Origin: Hygrocybe punicea
Lineage: Eukaryota > Basidiomycota > Agaricomycetes > Agaricales > Hygrophoraceae
DNA length: 64,000 bases
NCBI GenBank assembly: GCA_963556145.1
Contig: OY744463.1
Coordinates: 7,626,001 to 7,690,000 of the forward strand
Direction of reading: 5' to 3'
The notes below the pieces were generated by a model, which saw only the letters and a list, made by a program, of their open reading frames with translations, did no database searches and was not told the DNA's origin. Positions 27,999-38,660 of this stretch are shown here, piece after piece. Position 1 is the stretch's first letter. Each line of letters starts with the position of its first letter. Made by a program: the position numbers and the translations under genes.

Positions 27999-30900
27999 TC
28001 ACAAATACAGCTGAGCCACTCGTGGACTGAGGAATTGCACGGAATTGTTTGGAATTGGTTGGAATTTGCACGGAATTGTCTTTTGAGCTTGCTGCAGTCG
28101 ACACAAATACTGCTGAGCCACTCGTGGACTGAGGAATTGCACGGAATTGTTTGGAATTGGTTGCAATTTGCACGGAATTGTCTTTTGAGCTCACAGGACA
28201 CATCACAAATACAGCTGAGCCACTCGTGGACTGAGGAATTGCACGGAATTGTTTGGAATTGGTTGGAATTTGCACGGAATTGTCTTTTGAGCTTGCTGCA
28301 GTCGACACAAATACTGCTGAGCCACTCGTGGACCGAGGAATTGCATGGAATTGTTTGGAATTGGTTGGAATTTGCACGGAATTGTCTTTTGAGCTTGCTG
28401 CAGTCGACACAAATACTGCTGAGCCACTCGTGGACTGAGGAATTGCACGGAATTGTTTGGAATTGGTTGCAATTTGCACGGAATTGTCTTTTGAGCTCAC
28501 AGGACACATCACAAATACAGCTGAGCCACTCGTGGACTGAGGAATTGCACGGAATTGTTTGGAATTGGTTGGAATTTGCACGGAATTGTCTTTTGAGCTT
28601 GCTGCAGTCGACACAAATACTGCTGAGCCACTTGTGGACCGAGGAATTGCATGGAATTGTTTGGAATTGGTTGGAATTTGCACGGAATTGTCTTTTGAGC
28701 TTGCTGCAGTCGACACAAATACTGCTGAGCCACTCGTGGACTGAGGAATTGCACGGAATTGTTTGGAATTGGTTGGAATTTGCACGGAATTGTCTTTTGA
28801 GCTCACAGGACACATCACAAATACAGCTGAGCCACTCGTGGACTGAGGAATTGCACGGAATTGTTGGGAATTGGTTGGAATTTGCACGGAATTGTCTTTT
28901 GAGCTTGCTGCAGTCGACACAAATACTGCTGAGCCACTCGTGGACCGAGGAATTGCACGGAATTGTTTGGAATTGGTTGCAATTTGCACGGAATTGTCTT
29001 TTGAGCTCACAGGACACATCACAAATACAGCTGAGCCACTCGTGGACTGAGGAATTGCACGGAATTGTTTGGAATTGGTTGGAATTTGCACGGAATTGTC
29101 TTTTGAGCTTGCTGCAGTCGACACAAATACTGCTGAGCCACTCGTGGACCGAGGAATTGCATGGAATTGTTTGGAATTGGTTGGAATTTGCACGGAATTG
29201 TCTTTTGAGCTTGCTGCAGTCGACACAAATACTGCTGAGCCACTCGTGGACTGAGGAATTGCACGGAATTGTTTGGAATTGGTTGCAATTTGCACGGAAT
29301 TGTCTTTTGAGCTCACAGGACACATCACAAATACAGCTGAGCCACTCGTGGACTGAGGAATTGCACGGAATTGTTTGGAATTGGTTGGAATTTGCACGGA
29401 ATTGTCTTTTGAGCTTGCTGCAGTCGACACAAATACTGCTGAGCCACTCGTGGACCGAGGAATTGCATGGAATTGTTTGGAATTGGTTGGAATTTGCACG
29501 GAATTGTCTTTTGAGCTTGCTGCAGTCGACACAAATACTGCTGAGCCACTCGTGGACTGAGGAATTGCACGGAATTGTTTGGAATTGGTTGCAATTTGCA
29601 CGGAATTGTCTTTTGAGCTCACAGGACACATCACAAATACAGCTGAGCCACTCGTGGACTGAGGAATTGCACGGAATTGTTTGGAATTGGTTGCAATTTG
29701 CACGGAATTGTCTTTTGAGCTCACAGGACACATCACAAATACAGCTGAGCCACTCGTGGACTGAGGAATTGCACGGAATTGTTTGGAATTGGTTGGAATT
29801 TGCACGGAATTGTCTTTTGAGCTTGCTGCAGTCGACACAAATACTGCTGAGCCACTCGTGGACCGAGGAATTGCATGGAATTGTTTGGAATTGGTTGGAA
29901 TTTGCACGGAATTGTCTTTTGAGCTTGCTGCAGTCGACACAAATACTGCTGAGCCACTCGTGGACTGAGGAATTGCACGGAATTGTTTGGAATTGGTTGC
30001 AATTTGCACGGAATTGTCTTTTGAGCTCACAGGACACATCACAAATACAGCTGAGCCACTCGTGGACTGAGGAATTGCACGGAATTGTTTGGAATTGGTT
30101 GCAATTTGCACGGAATTGTCTTTTGAGCTCACAGGACACATCACAAATACAGCTGAGCCACTCGTGGACTGAGGAATTGCACGGAATTGTTTGGAATTGG
30201 TTGGAATTTGCACGGAATTGTCTTTTGAGCTTGCTGCAGTCGACACAAATACTGCTGAGCCACTCGTGGACCGAGGAATTGCATGGAATTGTTTGGAATT
30301 GGTTGGAATTTGCACGGAATTGTCTTTTGAGCTTGCTGCAGTCGACACAAATACTGCTGAGCCACTCGTGGACTGAGGAATTGCACGGAATTGTTTGGAA
30401 TTGGTTGCAATTTGCACGGAATTGTCTTTTGAGCTCACAGGACACATCACAAATACAGCTGAGCCACTCGTGGACTGAGGAATTGCACGGAATTGTTTGG
30501 AATTGGTTGCAATTTGCACGGAATTGTCTTTTGAGCTCACAGGACACATCACAAATACAGCTGAGCCACTCGTGGACTGAGGAATTGCACGGAATTGTTT
30601 GGAATTGGTTGGAATTTGCACGGAATTGTCTTTTAAGCTTGCTGCAGTCGACACAAATACTGCTGAGCCACTCGTGGACCGAGGAATTGCATGGAATTGT
30701 TTGGAATTGGTTGGAATTTGCACGGAATTGTCTTTTGAGCTTGCTGCAGTCGACACAAATACTGCTGAGCCACTCGTGGACTGAGGAATTGCACGGAATT
30801 GTTTGGAATTGGTTGCAATTTGCACGGAATTGTCTTTTGAGCTCACAGGACACATCACAAATACAGCTGAGCCACTCGTGGACTGAGGAATTGCACGGAA

Positions 30901-31204
30901 TTGTTTGGAATTGGTTGGAATTTGCACGGAATTGTCTTTTGAGCTTGCTGCAGTCGACACAAATACTGCTGAGCCACTCGTGGACCGAGGAATTGCATGG
31001 AATTGTTTGGAATTGGTTGGAATTTGCACGGAATTGTCTTTTGAGCTTGCTGCAGTCGACACAAATACAGCTGAGCCACTCGTGGACTGAGGAATTGCAC
31101 GGAATTGTTTGGAATTGGTTGGAATTTGCACGGAATTGTCTTTTGAGCTTGCTGCAGTCGACACAAATACTGCTGAGCCACTCGTGGACCGAGGAATTGC
31201 ACGG

Positions 31205-34200
31205 AATTGTTTGGAATTGGTTGGAATTTGCACGGAATTGTCTTTTGAGCTCACAGGACACATCACAAATACTGCTGAGCCACTCGTGGACTGAGGAATT
31301 GCACGGAATTGTTTGGAATTGGTTGGAATTTGCACGGAATTGTCTTTTGAGCTTGTTGCAGTCGACACAAATACAGCTGAGCCACTCGTGGACTGAGGAA
31401 TTGCACGGAATTGTTTGGAATTGGTTGGAATTTGCACGGAATTGTCTTTTGAGCTTGCTGCAGTCGACACAAATACTGCTGAGCCACTCGTGGACCGAGG
31501 AATTGCATGGAATTGTTTGGAATTGGTTGGAATTTGCACGGAATTGTCTTTTGAGCTCACAGGACACATCACAAATACAGCTGAGCCACTCGTGGACTGA
31601 GGAATTGCACGGAATTGTTTGGAATTGGTTGCAATTTGCACGGAATTGTCTTTTGAGCTCACAGGACACATCACAAATACAGCTGAGCCACTCGTGGACC
31701 GAGGAATTGCATGGAATTGTTTGGAATTGGTTGGAATTTGCACGGAATTGTCTTTTGAGCTTGCTGCAGTCGACACAAATACAGCTGAGCCACCCGTGGA
31801 CCGAGGAATTGCACGGAATTGTTTGGAATTGGTTGGAATTTGCACGGAATTGTCTTTTGAGCTTGCTGCAGTGGACACAAATACAGCTGAGCCACTCGTG
31901 GACCGAGGAATTGCACGGAATTGTTTGGAATTGGTTGGAATTTGCACGGAATTGTCTTTTGAGCTTGCTGCAGTGGACACAAATACAGCTGAGCCACTCG
32001 TGGACCGAGGAATTGCACGGAATTGTTTGGAATTGGTTGGAATTTGCACGGAATTGTCTTTTGAGGTTGCTGCAGTCGACACAAATACAGCTGAGCCACT
32101 CGTGGACTGAGGAATTGCACGGAATTGTTTGGAATTGGTTGGAATTTGCACGGAATTGTCTTTTGAGCTTGCTGCAGTCGACACAAATACTGCTGAGCCA
32201 CTCGTGGACTGAGGAATTGCACGGAATTGTTTGGAATTGGTTGGAATTTGCACGGAATTGTCTTTTGAGCTTGCTGCAGTCGACACAAATACTGCTGAGC
32301 CACTCGTGGACTGAGGAATTGCACGGAATTGTTTGGAATTGGTTGGAATTTGCACGGAATTGTCTTTTGAGCTTGCTGCAGTCGACACAAATACTGCTGA
32401 GCCACTCGTGGACTGAGGAATTGCACGGAATTGTTTGGAATTGGTTGGAATTTGCACGGAATTGTCTTTTGAGCTCACAGGACACATCACAAATACAGCT
32501 GAGCCACTCGTGGACTGAGGAATTGCACGGAATTGTTTGGAATTGGTTGGAATTTGCACGGAATTGTCTTTTGAGCTCACAGGACACATCACAAATACAG
32601 CTGAGCCACTCGTGGACCGAGGAATTGCATGGAATTGTTTGGAATTGGTTGGAATTTGCACGGAATTGTCTTTTGAGCTCACAGGACACATCACAAATAC
32701 TGCTGAGCCACTCGTGGACTGAGGAATTGCACGGAATTGTTTGGAATTGGTTGGAATTTGCACGGAATTGTCTTTTGAGCTTGCTGCAGTGGACACAAAT
32801 ACAGCTGAGCCACTCGTGGACCGAGGAATTGCACGGAATTGTTTGGAATTGGTTGGAATTTGCACGGAATTGTCTTTTGAGGTTGCTGCAGTCGACACAA
32901 ATACAGCTGAGCCACTCGTGGACTGAGGAATTGCACGGAATTGTTTGGAATTGGTTGGAATTTGCACGGAATTGTCTTTTGAGCTTGCTGCAGTCGACAC
33001 AAATACTGCTGAGCCACTCGTGGACTGAGGAATTGCACGGAATTGTTTGGAATTGGTTGGAATTTGCACGGAATTGTCTTTTGAGCTTGCTGCAGTCGAC
33101 ACAAATACTGCTGAGCCACTCGTGGACTGAGGAATTGCACGGAATTGTTTGGAATTGGTTGGAATTTGCACGGAATTGTCTTTTGAGCTTGCTGCAGTCG
33201 ACACAAATACAGCTGAGCCACTCGTGGACTGAGGAATTGCACGGAATTGTTTGGAATTGGTTGGAATTTGCACGGAATTGTCTTTTGAGCTCACAGGACA
33301 CATCACAAATACTGCTGAGCCACTCGTGGACTGAGGAATTGCACGGAATTGTTTGGAATTGGTTGGAATTTGCACGGAATTGTCTTTTGAGCTTGTTGCA
33401 GTCGACACAAATACAGCTGAGCCACTCGTGGACTGAGGAATTGCACGGAATTGTTTGGAATTGGTTGGAATTTGCACGGAATTGTCTTTTGAGCTTGCTG
33501 CAGTCGACACAAATACTGCTGAGCCACTCGTGGACCGAGGAATTGCATGGAATTGTTTGGAATTGGTTGGAATTTGCACGGAATTGTCTTTTGAGCTCAC
33601 AGGACACATCACAAATACAGCTGAGCCACTCGTGGACTGAGGAATTGCACGGAATTGTTTGGAATTGGTTGCAATTTGCACGGAATTGTCTTTTGAGCTC
33701 ACAGGACACATCACAAATACAGCTGAGCCACTCGTGGACCGAGGAATTGCATGGAATTGTTTGGAATTGGTTGGAATTTGCACGGAATTGTCTTTTGAGC
33801 TTGCTGCAGTCGACACAAATACAGCTGAGCCACCCGTGGACCGAGGAATTGCACGGAATTGTTTGGAATTGGTTGGAATTTGCACGGAATTGTCTTTTGA
33901 GCTTGCTGCAGTGGACACAAATACAGCTGAGCCACTCGTGGACCGAGGAATTGCACGGAATTGTTTGGAATTGGTTGGAATTTGCACGGAATTGTCTTTT
34001 GAGCTTGCTGCAGTGGACACAAATACAGCTGAGCCACTCGTGGACCGAGGAATTGCACGGAATTGTTTGGAATTGGTTGGAATTTGCACGGAATTGTCTT
34101 TTGAGGTTGCTGCAGTCGACACAAATACAGCTGAGCCACTCGTGGACTGAGGAATTGCACGGAATTGTTTGGAATTGGTTGGAATTTGCACGGAATTGTC

Positions 34201-35284
34201 TTTTGAGCTTGCTGCAGTCGACACAAATACTGCTGAGCCACTCGTGGACTGAGGAATTGCACGGAATTGTTTGGAATTGGTTGGAATTTGCACGGAATTG
34301 TCTTTTGAGCTTGCTGCAGTCGACACAAATACTGCTGAGCCACTCGTGGACTGAGGAATTGCACGGAATTGTTTGGAATTGGTTGGAATTTGCACGGAAT
34401 TGTCTTTTGAGCTTGCTGCAGTCGACACAAATACTGCTGAGCCACTCGTGGACTGAGGAATTGCACGGAATTGTTTGGAATTGGTTGGAATTTGCACGGA
34501 ATTGTCTTTTGAGCTCACAGGACACATCACAAATACAGCTGAGCCACTCGTGGACTGAGGAATTGCACGGAATTGTTTGGAATTGGTTGGAATTTGCACG
34601 GAATTGTCTTTTGAGCTCACAGGACACATCACAAATACAGCTGAGCCACTCGTGGACCGAGGAATTGCATGGAATTGTTTGGAATTGGTTGGAATTTGCA
34701 CGGAATTGTCTTTTGAGCTCACAGGACACATCACAAATACTGCTGAGCCACTCGTGGACTGAGGAATTGCACGGAATTGTTTGGAATTGGTTGGAATTTG
34801 CACGGAATTGTCTTTTGAGCTTGCTGCAGTGGACACAAATACAGCTGAGCCACTCGTGGACCGAGGAATTGCACGGAATTGTTTGGAATTGGTTGGAATT
34901 TGCACGGAATTGTCTTTTGAGGTTGCTGCAGTCGACACAAATACAGCTGAGCCACTCGTGGACTGAGGAATTGCACGGAATTGTTTGGAATTGGTTGGAA
35001 TTTGCACGGAATTGTCTTTTGAGCTTGCTGCAGTCGACACAAATACTGCTGAGCCACTCGTGGACTGAGGAATTGCACGGAATTGTTTGGAATTGGTTGG
35101 AATTTGCACGGAATTGTCTTTTGAGCTTGCTGCAGTCGACACAAATACTGCTGAGCCACTCGTGGACTGAGGAATTGCACGGAATTGTTTGGAATTGGTT
35201 GGAATTTGCACGGAATTGTCTTTTGAGCTTGCTGCAGTCGACACAAATACTGCTGAGCCACTCGTGGACTGAGGAATTGCACGG
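31205..35284 (+). repeat. 2040-bp tandem duplication at the right side of the satellite
   Basis: Landmark variants recur exactly 2040 bp (20 monomers) apart. Examples are the gcttgttgcag unit at about 31,352 and 33,392, the cacccgtgg unit at about 31,793 and 33,833, the gcagtggacac units and the gaggttgctg units. I saw no difference between the copies over most of their length. The outer limits are approximate to about one monomer. Confidence 0.85.
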
Positions 35285-35912
35285 AATTGTTTGGAATTGG
35301 TTGGAATTTGCACGGAATTGTCTTTTGAGCTTGCTGCAGTCGACACAAATACTGCTGAGCCACTCGTGGACTGAGGAATTGCACGGAATTGTTTGGAATT
35401 GGTTGGAATTTGCACGGAATTGTCTTTTGAGCTTGCTGCAGTCGACACAAATACAGCTGAGCCACTCGTGGACTGAGGAATTGCACGGAATTGTTTGGAA
35501 TTGGTTGGAATTTGCACGGAATTGTCTTTTGAGCTTGCTGCAGTCGACACAAATACACCTGAGCCACTCGTGGACCGAGGAATTGCATGGAATTGTTTGG
35601 AATTGGTTGGAATTTGCACGGAATTGTCTTTTGAGCTCACAGGACACATCACAAATACTGCTGAGCCACTCGTGGACTGAGGAATTGCACGGAATTGTTT
35701 GGAATTGGTTGGAATTTGCACGGAATTGTCTTTTGAGCTTGCTGCAGTCGACACAAATACAGCTGAGCCACTCGTGGACTGAGGAATTGCACGGAATTGT
35801 TTGGAATTGGTTGGAATTTGCACGGAATTGTCTTTTGAGCTTGCTGCAGTCGACACAAATACTGCTGAGCCACTCGAGGACCGAGGAATTGCACAGAATT
35901 GTATGGAATGGA

Positions 35913-36235
35913 TTCCCAATTCCCCGCATCTGGATTCCCAATCTCCTGAATCTGGATTCCCAATTTCCTGAATTTGGATTCCCATTCTTGGAATTTTCAT
36001 TAATATGCAAATTTCCAGGATTTCAATTCTCATAATTGTTGAATTCCAAATCCCTAATCTCCCACAATTTCAGAATTCTACTTCCCAAACTTCTCAAACT
36101 CTTGGAATTACAATTCTCAGAATCCCAAAGCCTGCACTTTGAAATGCCCATTCCTAGCATTCCCAGTATTGCAATTCCAATTCTCAGAATTCCCAGAACT
36201 TCAGAATCCTAATTCCCAGCCCCATATTTCCCTGG
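35913..36235. repeat. Degenerate ATTCC-rich border of the satellite
   Basis: After the last monomer the sequence changes to irregular short motifs such as ctggattcccaat, cagaattccca and caattctcagaat. The core is attcc on the plus strand, which is the reverse complement of the ggaat core of the array. Spacing is irregular and no 102-bp period remains. It looks like an old, inverted or independent simple-sequence derivative of the same motif. No gene is seen here. Confidence 0.7.
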
Positions 36236-36330
36236 GTTTTAGCATTAAATAACTGTCCAATACCATTTTGCAAAGTATCTGAACAGTATTGAAGCAGTAC
36301 TATACTATTTTTCAAAGTTCTTTAAGGATA

Positions 36331-36462
36331 TTGAAACAGTATCTTAGATGCGTTGAAAGAGTACCTTAAAAGTATTGAAATAGTATCTTAAAAGTATTGA
36401 CACAGTATCTTAAATGTATTGAAACAGTATCTTAAAAGTATTGACAAAGTATCTTAAATCCA
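36331..36462 (+). repeat. 22-bp minisatellite, six copies
   Basis: Six consecutive 22-bp units of the form ttgaaacagtatcttaaaagta run from 36,331, with one to four substitutions each. Related loose motifs (agtattg, agtatct, gatactg) are scattered from about 36,260 to 36,810. Confidence 0.85.
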
Positions 36463-36960
36463 AAATATGGCCACAGTACTATACTATTTCATCCTGTATC
36501 TTGATAGGATTCAAAAGGTATCCTAATAGTAAAAGTGCCCCAACGTCCTTACTGGTTTAATACTTTGATTCATCTTAGGCTGCAAGTATTCTATCCAAAC
36601 TATACAGCACCTTGCTGTAAATACAGTAAAAGTAGTGAAACAAAAGGCTTGATGTTATTGAAAAGGTATAAGTCTCATTTTCCTTCATACTTTCAGATGA
36701 ATTTGAGCACAAGTATTGTAGTTTATATCTGAATACTGTTACAATACCATGCTGAAAGTTCTGGTAATGATATTTAGTATACTTGTCAAGTACTTTCAAG
36801 ATACTGTGTGACATGGTATGCTACTGTGCACCCTGTGTTTCTCGTTAAAACAAGCATAATTTTGGCAGAATTTTTGCGATAAATTACACCTTTCCGAGTA
36901 ATGCATTTATTAATCAACTCCGTCCAGCAATTCTTCTCATCCCAGTCCAAGCCGTTTCAT
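36463..36960. other. AT-rich spacer with scattered agtatt and gatact motifs
   Basis: The segment is AT-rich and carries decayed relatives of the 22-bp unit. Short open frames exist on both strands but none shows a recognisable domain. I see no gene here. Confidence 0.5.
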
Positions 36961-36986
36961 TAAATGAAAGCAGCTCTTCCTCGTCG

Positions 36987-37690
36987 GTGCCCGACCCAAG
37001 ATACTTTCCTCCCGACTTCTCTCAAAGAGCGAGACCCATTCCCGGTCGAAACTTCACTGCCCCACAAGATGGCTTCAGTCACTTGGTGTGTAAATATGGC
37101 AAGACTGCCTTATCGCCCCATGGGCCGCCTCATCTTACTCAGGTCCTCAGCATCACGTTCCTGCACGAGCAGGAGGATACAGAAATTATCGAAGCGCTGG
37201 AGGGGAAGGAATACCAGTTGATGCACCCGGAAACACGGTTTATCAAGGAGCTTTGCAAGTGGAACGAGACGAAGCGCTGGAAGCTAAGATGTCCAAAAAG
37301 GACGTATTCTTGGTTGTTGGTTTTAGAACGTTCACGGACGCCCGAATATAGCGTGCTTCTATGAAACAGAGGAAGACTGATGTGGGAATCACTGTTCCTA
37401 TTGGTGCGGTGGCCGGGGCTGGCTGGCGGCATTCCTATCGAACTTGACTCTGGGCTCACAGGCAGCCAACAATCACAACTGAGCGGTACAACGAACTTCA
37501 GTCCCTACGCAGTCCAAGTACGGAGCCTCGGTGACGTTCAAGTGGTTCTGAAGCAAGGTTGACACTGCATTTCTGGAACCCAAGAATCTGGGTGTCAGTG
37601 AATATCTTAAGAGGAACCGATGAGGTGGAAAATGATATTGTCGAGGCTGATCTCTCCGGCCCCCTACGGCTACTTGGTTCAGATGAAGTA
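36987..37690 (+). pseudogene. Broken gene of unrecognised fungal family
   Basis: Protein-like sequence continues through several frames of the plus strand. The first part (36,987 to about 37,300) has an acidic and charged stretch (EQEDTEIIEALEGKEYQ) followed by FIKELCKWNETKRWKLRC. The second frame starts at 37,289 with KKDVFLVVGFRTFTDARI and hits a stop near 37,343. Further frames continue with TDVGITVPIGAVAGAG and, near 37,585, a segment rich in acidic residues (GTDEVENDIVEADLSGPL). At least two stops and two frame changes prevent a single product. I do not recognise the family with certainty. The frame changes could be introns, but no convincing GT-AG pairs sit at the breaks. It lies next to the decayed CHAT and ankyrin pieces, so it is probably part of the same relic zone. 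Confidence 0.45.
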
Positions 37691-37849
37691 AGTTAGATGA
37701 CTTTGACAGTGCTCAAAACTACATTGCCAATTACAAAGTCTTTGAAAACGCGTACTGACGGAGCAGCGGGGCGACATGACCGAATTCCACAAAAGTCACT
37801 ATAACTAGCGGACATCGACCCAGTGCAGCGAAAGCCAAAATTAAGGGTC

Positions 37850-38345
37850 AAGATGAATGAAAGGTGCCTAAGCAAGTAAATCGCCAGGATATTTCTCCTG
37901 GCACGACAAGGCCGCCTCGTGAAGAGGAACCGCAATGTTCCCTTCACCACATCCCCAAGTGACCTTGATTCTTTCATAGAATACACGACCGATGTGCACG
38001 CCTCCCAGATGGACCCGACAACGTGTGGAAATCCCGCCAGTTGAAAACCGCTAGCAAGGTGCAAAACCTCGTCTACAAGATTCTTTGCTGAATTCTCAGC
38101 GGCGGAACAAGCGGATAGGTAGGCAAGAAATGTGTTCGAAAATTTGGTTTCTAACAGGTCCTGTAATGTGAATCTGTCGCGATCACTAACCTCTCCTCCG
38201 AGTACGAGACAAGCTTGGGATGGATCACGAGGAGTCATTTATCCGTGGCACATAACATGCGCTATGTTGCTAGACTTGTGCTGGTCGGTAAGAGAGAGCC
38301 GAGATGGATCAATCTCGACGTGAATGTACTCTGGACTGCCGTGAT
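37850..38345 (-). pseudogene. CHAT (caspase-like) domain, inactivated remnant
   Basis: On the minus strand the C-terminal part of a CHAT domain is readable. CHAT proteins are caspase/separase-clan cysteine proteases, and in basidiomycetes the domain often sits at the end of TPR-rich proteins. The catalytic His motif region reads SSNIAHVMCHG, and the catalytic Cys region reads FLAYLSACSAAENS, followed by VDEVLHLASGFQLAGFPHVVGSIWEA. After a frameshift near 37,985 the typical end follows: an amphipathic helix (FYERIKVTWG), then ALSCQEKYPGDLLA, a stop, and APFIHLD. The domain is broken by TAA at 38,239 to 38,241, directly after the His-Gly pair, by the frameshift, and by TAG at 37,868 to 37,870, where the family usually has Trp. 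The N-terminal part is missing: ankyrin sequence starts within about 30 bp upstream. Both catalytic residues survive at the sequence level, but the gene cannot make the intact domain. Confidence 0.78.
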
Positions 38346-38660
38346 CTCTGCCTTCGTTTCGAGGACATGAAAGCCTGCAAGAAGCCGTCGAACTACAGCC
38401 ACGTCGCTTCGCTTTACAGCTAGGTGCAATGGGGAATACCCCAGATGTGTCGAATGATTGTCGTTTGCGCCACAAGCGAGGAGCAGGTGGATGACCCCTG
38501 CATGATTTCCCATGGCAGCGTGATACAAAGCGGAGTAACCTTCGATGTCTTACATCTCAATGCCGACATCGCGTGCAGACATGTTTTCTAGGAAGATCTC
38601 TACGCATTTCAAGAAACTCTGCCGGGAAGCAATGTGCAATGCGTTGAGTTGCTTTGTTAT
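38340..38660 (-). pseudogene. Ankyrin-repeat fragment, broken
   Basis: About three ankyrin repeats can be read on the minus strand. The first is NALHIASRQSFLKCVEIFLE. The second begins GYSALYHAAMGNHAGVIHLL, and the third begins GYSPLHLAVKRSDVAVVRRL. The first two are separated by an in-frame TAA at 38,550 to 38,552. The frame then differs from that of the downstream CHAT remnant, and the ankyrin homology runs directly into it. Upstream, between 38,660 and 39,050, only weak and frame-changing protein-like sequence remains. Ankyrin repeats are protein-interaction modules and are frequent in fungal NACHT/NLR-type proteins. Whether the ankyrin and CHAT parts were ever one protein cannot be decided from this copy. 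Confidence 0.65.

Larger units (their letters stand above)
1..35912 (+). repeat. 102-bp satellite array, about 352 tandem copies
   Basis: The 102-bp unit repeats without interruption from the left edge. The same phase point (ttggaatttgcacgg) occurs at 9 and at 35,811, which is 351 periods with no net indel. Each monomer has a GGAATT-rich half with five GGAATT blocks, and a variable half of two classes. Class A carries gcttgctgcagtcgacac, with PstI and SalI sites. Class B carries gctcacaggacacatcac, with a SacI site. A third look is a class B variant with cggagagcgagg in place of cgtggaccgagg. All differences I saw are substitutions. The last unit (35,811 to 35,912) is visibly degenerate (cactcgagg, gcacagaatt, gtatggaatgg). 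The left end is not in the window. Function is unknown; candidates are centromeric, subtelomeric or other heterochromatic satellite. Confidence 0.98.

Noticed and set aside
1..35912. 34-residue period as TALE, PPR or TPR repeats
   Set aside because: The length fits, but the residues do not: none of the consensus positions of these families is present, and the sequence is better explained as translated satellite.
1..35912. CRISPR array
   Set aside because: There is no unique spacer between repeats; the whole 102-bp unit is repeated, and the window is eukaryotic.
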